Shown in pieces: positions 5,020 to 9,020 of a stretch of DNA of 9,020 nucleotides. The stretch lies in NCBI GenBank assembly GCA_016650435.1, contig JAENVT010000380.1, positions 1 to 9,020 on the forward strand, written 5' to 3'. The position numbers were made by a program, and so were the translations under genes. The DNA is from Ilumatobacteraceae bacterium. Its GTDB lineage: Bacteria > Actinomycetota > Acidimicrobiia > Acidimicrobiales > Ilumatobacteraceae. Within the stretch, counting starts at the first letter, position 1, and the number at the start of each line of letters is the position of its first letter. The notes under the pieces were generated by a model. It did not search any database. It saw only the letters and a list, made by a program, of their open reading frames with translations, and was not told where the DNA came from.

Positions 5020-7575
5020 TCATTCCTCGCGAAGCAGGATCGCCGTCTTGGTGCGCGCAGCTCTTCGGCCGGGCAGGGCTGCGACCAGGTTCGAGAAGAT
5101 CAGAGCTCCGACCGCCACGAGTGTCACGGCCAGGATAGGCACCGTCGACTGACCCACTGCGGCGATGCTTCGAGCGAACCGGATCCAGAGCTGTCGACCG
5201 ACGACGATGCCCAGCGGCAAGCCCACGACGATTCCCCCGATTGCCGCAACAGAAGCCTGCCACGCGACCGCGGCGAACAATTGCGCGTTCGTGAAGCCGA
5301 TCACCTTCAAGAGCGCTAGGTCCCTTCTGCGTCGACGAACCGAGGCGACAAGAGCCAGGCAGAGCGCGACCAGCGCGCCGAGTGCGAGAGCGCTGGCGAG
5401 GATGAGGGGCGTTGCACCGATGGTCCGGTAGTTGACGATCTCTGCTGGGTGTTGGACGCCGAGTGCTCGAACAGTGTTACCTGAGCTTCCCTGAGGGTCG
5501 TTGGCGAGCGCCGCGTTGGCGGCACCGACGATGCGCTCGATGTCGGCAGCTCCCTGTGCCGCGCTGACGGTTCGGTGCAAACGTACGAGAACGAGATCTG
5601 GTCCATTCTGTGTTGGGTCTGCGCTCAGCTGAGCTTGCTTCAGCGCGTCGGGTTCGAGTCCGGCGGACAGGTATGCGCCAGTGCCCATTGATGTGTGCTC
5701 TGCGTTGAGGCTCGGCCAGCCGAGGGCCGGCATCGTGGCCGTACCGACGATCACGACCTTCGTCGGTGGCACATAGAACGGTGCCTGGCGAGGGGTCCCG
5801 TACGACACCTCGACGAAATCGCCCACCTTCTTGTGGAGCTGAGCCAATGTCGTGACACCCAGGACGATTTGGTTGTCGGCTGCCAAGCCGTGCCCCGTTA
5901 GAACGGGTGGCGATGGCTGAGCGCTGGGCTTGGCGAGAAGCGCGGGGACGCTCTGACCATCGATGTCGATGCTGGCAACACCGACACCCGACCACGACTC
6001 AACGTTCGGGTCGGCGCTCAAGAGCGTTCCAGCTTGCGGCGGGACGCGACCTGTGGGGAACAGCACGTAGTTCCAATTCCATCCGAAAAGCGGCGGACGC
6101 GACAGCAGCGTGTGCAGACCACTTCCGAAGGTGAGCGTGGCGACAATGAGAAGGGTGGCCAAGACAAAGCTCACCAATGTCGTACGAGTCGGCGGTCCGC
6201 CTCGCCGCCGGTCCGGCTGGATCGCGAAGCGCAGCCCGACGACGCCGGAAGGCGGAAGCCCGCCCCACGAGAACACTCGGTCGAGGCGAGAGCTTCGCGT
6301 CGCAGACCGCTCCGCTTGTCTGCTCTGTTGCGGCCGGTTCCAGTATGCGAGCAGCACGGCGCTCAACCAGAGCGCGACGATCAACGCCGCAAGACCGATG
6401 GACAACACCGTCCAATCGAAGGCGACGCCTGCGGACGGGTAGACCTTGCGCACCGGGCCTAGCGGTGCGAGCTGGGACAGCCCCACAGCCGTTACCGCGG
6501 CAACCAGCGAACCGACCACAACAGCGATCATCACTCCGACCAGACCATCGCCGACGACCATGACCGGTCCTGCGCCGAGAGCCCTGAGGACGAGTCTGTC
6601 GTTGGCCTGCGATTGAAGTCGGCGCGAGATTGCCTGCACGGCAACGAGGAGGGCAACGATTGCCGCGATCACCCCGAACAAAGCGAGGGCAACCGCTTCT
6701 GGCTTCAACGTACGCTCCACCTGAGCCTCGATGCGGGCCGTGATGTGGAAGTCGTAGTTGGCTGGTCCCGGGAGCGCGTCGATGAACGCTTGCCGCGTAT
6801 CGGCGACGTCGCTCGCGCCGTGGTCGAGCTGGAGCCCGAAGATCGTGTTCAAGACGCAACCTGCGGCTTCGTGGGCGAGCGCCGGCGTGAACAGGACGGT
6901 GGTCGGAAAGCGATCGACGTCGTCTTGGACGACCTGGTTGTTGATCACCACGATGCCAACCAACTTCGCCTGGATTCGCAACTTGGGCGCCAAGCCCGCC
7001 GAACCAAAGAGAGATGACGCGACTTGATCCGATGCGTAGAAGCCGAACGGAATCGTCTCTCCGAGTTTGATCCCCACCACATTCGCCGCCGCGACTGTCA
7101 TCACCATCTCGTCAACCTTTGTCGGGTCGGCCATCCGACCGCTCACGATCGTGGGGCGATCCATCCGTGACATCAGACCGTCATCGCTGGCGAATGCATT
7201 GATGTCAGGGATCACCTTCACTCGCGGAGCACCGTCCGAGCCGAGCGGCAGCCCCGCGAGAGCCACCATGCCGGCAATCCGACTCACGTGCGGCAGGTTC
7301 TCAATTCCAGCGGTCAACTCGGGGGGCGCAGCGCCGTCGAAGTACGAGATGGTGAGATCGGACGGGTTGGTACTTCTCATGAACGTGGGGTAGGAGGACT
7401 GCGTGCGCCGCGCTGCGGCCACCGCGGCCATGGCGACTCCACCGATCAATGCAATGAGCACGATCAAGCCGACGTAGCTGCCGAGCTCGCGGCGTAGCGA
7501 GGAACGGAACCGGAACGACGCAACTTGCCATATGTCTGCTATCGACGAGAGCCCGTGTCTCCTTGCCCCGCTCAC
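5020..7575 (-). CDS. ABC transporter permease, two FtsX/MacB-type modules
   Basis: This inner-membrane protein has 851 residues from GTG 7575. TM1 lies near residues 33-55 and is followed by a large extracytoplasmic MacB-like core domain (about 60-290). Three helices of the first FtsX domain (about 295-412) come next, then another helix (465-487), a second external domain (about 490-720) and a C-terminal FtsX domain with three helices, ending in the family-typical LPGRRAARTKTAILLREE. This duplicated layout is that of LolCE/MacB-like permeases, which use ATP hydrolysis by a partner protein to move lipids, lipoproteins, peptides or drugs at the envelope. GGAGGT (7591-7586) stands 10 bases before GTG 7575; an in-frame GTG at 7629 would add 18 polar residues. 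No ATPase gene lies beside it, which is unusual. The substrate is unknown. Confidence 0.87.
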   Translation of the reverse strand: MSGARRHGLSSIADIWQVASFRFRSSLRRELGSYVGLIVLIALIGGVAMAAVAAARRTQSSYPTFMRSTNPSDLTISYFDGAAPPELTAGIENLPHVSRIAGMVALAGLPLGSDGAPRVKVIPDINAFASDDGLMSRMDRPTIVSGRMADPTKVDEMVMTVAAANVVGIKLGETIPFGFYASDQVASSLFGSAGLAPKLRIQAKLVGIVVINNQVVQDDVDRFPTTVLFTPALAHEAAGCVLNTIFGLQLDHGASDVADTRQAFIDALPGPANYDFHITARIEAQVERTLKPEAVALALFGVIAAIVALLVAVQAISRRLQSQANDRLVLRALGAGPVMVVGDGLVGVMIAVVVGSLVAAVTAVGLSQLAPLGPVRKVYPSAGVAFDWTVLSIGLAALIVALWLSAVLLAYWNRPQQSRQAERSATRSSRLDRVFSWGGLPPSGVVGLRFAIQPDRRRGGPPTRTTLVSFVLATLLIVATLTFGSGLHTLLSRPPLFGWNWNYVLFPTGRVPPQAGTLLSADPNVESWSGVGVASIDIDGQSVPALLAKPSAQPSPPVLTGHGLAADNQIVLGVTTLAQLHKKVGDFVEVSYGTPRQAPFYVPPTKVVIVGTATMPALGWPSLNAEHTSMGTGAYLSAGLEPDALKQAQLSADPTQNGPDLVLVRLHRTVSAAQGAADIERIVGAANAALANDPQGSSGNTVRALGVQHPAEIVNYRTIGATPLILASALALGALVALCLALVASVRRRRRDLALLKVIGFTNAQLFAAVAWQASVAAIGGIVVGLPLGIVVGRQLWIRFARSIAAVGQSTVPILAVTLVAVGALIFSNLVAALPGRRAARTKTAILLREE

Positions 7576-7590
7576 ATCAACCTGCACCTC

Positions 7591-7613
7591 CGGCGATGGG
7601 CGCACGCCCGCCG
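7591..7613 (-). promoter_or_regulatory. Possible leader hairpin touching the permease ribosome-binding site
   Basis: CGGCG (7591-7595) pairs with CGCCG (7609-7613), and GGC (7599-7601) with GCC (7606-7608), leaving a 3-base bulge and a 4-base loop. In mRNA from the minus strand, the hairpin's 3' arm includes the first G of the GGAGGT ribosome-binding site. It would matter only if transcription starts upstream of 7613. GC-rich sequence makes chance pairing likely. Confidence 0.2.
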
Positions 7614-7717
7614 TCACCCGAAGTGTCACTCATCGCTTGGATCCGGCCAAGGGGGGTAGCCGCCGCCCTCAAGTCGTGCTAGCCACCCTCGTCACGCCGT
7701 CACGGACCAGACGCGGC

Positions 7718-8182
7718 TCAGTACTGGCCCTTGATCACGAAGTACGACCCGCGAATGGTGCCGGCCAGCTTCGACTTCTGGGTTGCGAACTTGAACCGCG
7801 AGGCGAGCTCTTCGGGGACGTCCATCCCGACGGAGAGCTTGAATCCGACGGCCCGCTTCTTGGACTCGTCGACGCCGTACATCACATTGACCGAGAGACC
7901 GCTCTCGTAGAACACGTACGCGATCCGGAGGCCTTCGACCTCGAACATCGTCGCCTCGAGAGGCCGAGACGAGATGACGATGTCGCGGTCCTCCTTGAGG
8001 ATGCGGTGCACCCACTCAACGGCGTTCTTGGCCTTGCTCGCCGGCTCCACCGTGAAGACATGGTCGTACTTGTTCTTGAAGTAGCGAGCCTCATTGGCTC
8101 TCAAGCCGGCCAGCGCAGTCGCCACTGGCGACGACTCGAGACCGACGGTCGAGACGGTATGGAAATCCACTGCATAGGACAT
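7718..8182 (-). CDS. Hypothetical soluble protein, 154 aa
   Basis: I do not recognise this family. The protein begins MSYAVDFHTVSTVGLESS and ends GTIRGSYFVIKGQY. It has no membrane helix, signal peptide or Cys residue, and alternates predicted helices (such as NAVEWVHRILKED) and strands (such as GLRIAYVFYE and SVNVMYGV), suggesting a compact alpha/beta fold. It has at least 12 Lys, more than its Arg-rich neighbours. The start is well supported: GAGGAG (8194-8189) lies 6 bases before ATG 8182, and an in-frame extension to 8224 would carry the ribosome-binding site inside the coding region. It is transcribed towards the permease, with 142 bases between them, and divergently from the OsmC gene. 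Coding is supported by the uninterrupted frame, the ribosome-binding site and codon bias. Confidence 0.75.
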   Translation of the reverse strand: MSYAVDFHTVSTVGLESSPVATALAGLRANEARYFKNKYDHVFTVEPASKAKNAVEWVHRILKEDRDIVISSRPLEATMFEVEGLRIAYVFYESGLSVNVMYGVDESKKRAVGFKLSVGMDVPEELASRFKFATQKSKLAGTIRGSYFVIKGQY

Positions 8183-8278
8183 GACGCACTCCTCATAACC
8201 GCATTGAGATCCCGCCGACGTCACCTGAGGCTACCGTCCTCGCCGCGCTTGCTGAAGACCTGCAGCGGAGAACGGCAG

Positions 8279-8300
8279 GGACACGTCCACCGTCGTGTCC
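8279..8300. promoter_or_regulatory. Perfect 7-bp inverted repeat upstream of the OsmC-family gene (candidate operator)
   Basis: GGACACG (8279-8285) and CGTGTCC (8294-8300) are perfect inverted repeats separated by 8 bases. The dyad ends 4 bases before a -10-like GACAAT (8305-8310) and 16 bases before the ATG. This is where a dimeric repressor or activator would act on the OsmC promoter. OsmC/Ohr genes are often under peroxide-sensing regulators; which regulator might bind here is unknown. Confidence 0.45.
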
Positions 8301-8304
8301 ATGC

Positions 8305-8310
8305 GACAAT
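8305..8310 (+). promoter_or_regulatory. -10-like element for the OsmC-family gene (leaderless arrangement)
   Basis: GACAAT lies 6 bases upstream of ATG 8317, and no Shine-Dalgarno sequence precedes the start. This matches the leaderless spacing seen at other genes in the window, although the first base departs from TANNNT. No clear -35 is present; the dyad occupies that area. Confidence 0.25.
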
Positions 8311-8316
8311 GGCCGG

Positions 8317-8826
8317 ATGAGCGATCGTGAGGCCTTGCGGGCCATCCAGGAGCCTTTGAAGCAGCGCTACCGCGACGAGCCGAGCGCGGCATTGGTGACC
8401 CTCCGTGCATCGGGGAACCTCGGCGAGGGCGTGACGTGCTCGGTCTCGACCGGACGGGCGATCGTGCAGGCCGGGCTTCATCCGGCTACGGGTGGTGATG
8501 GGGTGTCGTTGTGTTCAGGAGACATGCTCTTGGAGGCGCTCGTGGCGTGCGCAGGGGTCACGCTGCGTGCGGTCGCAACGTCGCTCGATGTGCCGATTCG
8601 TGCCGGTCGCGTTTTCGCGGAGGGCGACCTCGACTTTCGCGGGACGCTCTCGGTCGCGAGGGACGCGCCCGTGGGCTTCGCCGCGATTCGGTTGCGGTTC
8701 GAGCTCGACACTGACGGCACGGAGGAACAGCTCGACACGCTGATCCGACTCACCGAGCGGTACTGCGTCGTGTTGCAGACCATCCGGACGTCGCCCGAAG
8801 TTAGCGTCAGCCGCGCAACGGCTTAG
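8317..8826 (+). CDS. OsmC/Ohr-family protein
   Basis: This 169-residue cytosolic protein belongs to the OsmC superfamily, whose members reduce organic hydroperoxides with two conserved Cys residues. Cys78 in LVACAGVTLRAVA sits at the start of the central helix, at the peroxidatic position, after the typical SGDMLLEALVAC lead-in. Cys150 in ERYCVVLQTI fits the second, resolving Cys. RAGRVFAEGDLDFRGTL (96-111) and the following strands complete the beta sheet. Cys41 and Cys66 are additional. The substrate could be organic peroxides or another sulfur compound; the two Cys residues favour a thiol peroxidase. It is preceded by a perfect dyad and is divergent from the hypothetical 154-aa gene. The ATG at 8317 is the natural start for a protein of this length. 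Confidence 0.85.
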   Translation: MSDREALRAIQEPLKQRYRDEPSAALVTLRASGNLGEGVTCSVSTGRAIVQAGLHPATGGDGVSLCSGDMLLEALVACAGVTLRAVATSLDVPIRAGRVFAEGDLDFRGTLSVARDAPVGFAAIRLRFELDTDGTEEQLDTLIRLTERYCVVLQTIRTSPEVSVSRATA

Positions 8827-8839
8827 CTCGACCAGGCTG

Positions 8840-8848
8840 TGCTATACA
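8840..8848 (+). promoter_or_regulatory. Extended -10 promoter element (TGC-TATACA)
   Basis: TG (8840-8841), one base, then TATACA (8843-8848) forms an extended -10 element. It lies 5 bases before ATG 8854, the last start site in the window. No Shine-Dalgarno sequence is present, again fitting a leaderless mRNA. This supports ATG 8854, rather than ATG 8889, as the original start of the gene. Confidence 0.4.
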
Positions 8849-8853
8849 GCCTC

Positions 8854-9020
8854 ATGGCAATAGCGATCTACTTCTCCACCCCGCGGCAATGTCTGCGACG
8901 CAGTACGACGAGGTCATGACCCGGCTCGAGGCTGCAGGATCCGCCAAGCCCAAGGGCCGAAGCCACCACTCCACGTTCGGGCCCGAAGATCACCTCATGG
9001 TGTACGACATCTGGGATTCG
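8854..9020 (+). CDS. Small conserved protein, N-terminal part, apparently frameshifted
   Basis: The gene continues past the window. Frame one starts at ATG 8854 with MAIAIYFSTP but reaches a stop at 8917-8919. A second frame, open from ATG 8889 to the window end, reads MSATQYDEVMTRLEAAG, then GRSHH and FGPEDHLMVYDIWDS. Together they match small actinobacterial proteins that, as I recall them, begin with a short strand (AxxFSPP), then MxAxQYDEVxxRLEAAG and a xVYDxWDS strand, of the dimeric alpha/beta-barrel kind. Adding one C to the CCCC run at 8879-8882 joins the frames as STPAAMSATQYDE. A one-base deletion, real or a sequencing error, is therefore likely. If the start is really 8889, the protein lacks its first strand. 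Function is unknown. Confidence 0.6.

Noticed and set aside
5999..6859. 286-codon minus-strand frame inside the permease
   Set aside because: It is an Arg-rich alternative frame of the permease, which has clear FtsX features in its own frame.
7532..8320. 262-codon plus-strand frame between the permease and OsmC genes
   Set aside because: It is mostly antisense to the 154-aa gene, which has a strong ribosome-binding site; no recognisable protein features.
1..9020. Mobile element, CRISPR or phage content
   Set aside because: No transposase or integrase motifs, direct-repeat arrays, terminal repeats or tRNA attachment sites were seen.

Overview
The window is GC-rich, densely packed bacterial chromosome with GTG/ATG starts, strongly G/C-biased third codon positions, several promoters that seem to give leaderless mRNAs, and protein families common in Actinomycetota. 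An acidimicrobial or related actinobacterium is my best guess, from family resemblance only. There are no tRNA or rRNA genes, CRISPR arrays, insertion sequences or phage genes, and no gene-free stretch over 300 bases.

Layout. (1) 3-976, plus strand: the tail of a VOC/glyoxalase-like gene overlaps by one base a class I SAM-dependent methyltransferase gene. The methyltransferase reading frame holds an in-frame TGA at codon 139 and continues in the same frame with clear family sequence on the other side. A hairpin with bacterial SECIS-like geometry starts 2 nt after the TGA, so this is a candidate selenoprotein; a nonsense mutation is the alternative. (2) 1033-4852: a metal-handling block. A DMT/EamA transporter with a 58-residue tail containing 18 His converges on a CopB-type (CPH motif) P1B ATPase with a His-rich N-terminus. 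The ATPase promoter carries a perfect CsoR-like dyad between its -35 and -10. On the other side of that promoter run a small membrane protein with a CxCxxxCxC motif and a thioredoxin-fold protein, followed by a 30-codon ORF joined by a GTGA overlap. (3) 5020-7575, minus strand: a large two-module FtsX/MacB-type ABC permease with no ATPase partner in the window. (4) 7718-8182, minus strand: an unrecognised soluble protein of 154 aa. (5) 8317-8826, plus strand: an OsmC-family peroxide/thiol protein with a perfect dyad just upstream. (6) 8854-9020, plus strand: the start of a small conserved protein whose beginning is split by an apparent one-base frameshift.

Functionally, the centre looks like copper (or other soft or divalent metal) export and sequestration under a copper-sensing repressor, flanked by thiol/redox genes. 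The most notable item is the possible selenocysteine codon in the methyltransferase. The frameshift near the right end warns that the sequence may contain errors, but it is an indel next to a C run, whereas the TGA would need a substitution.
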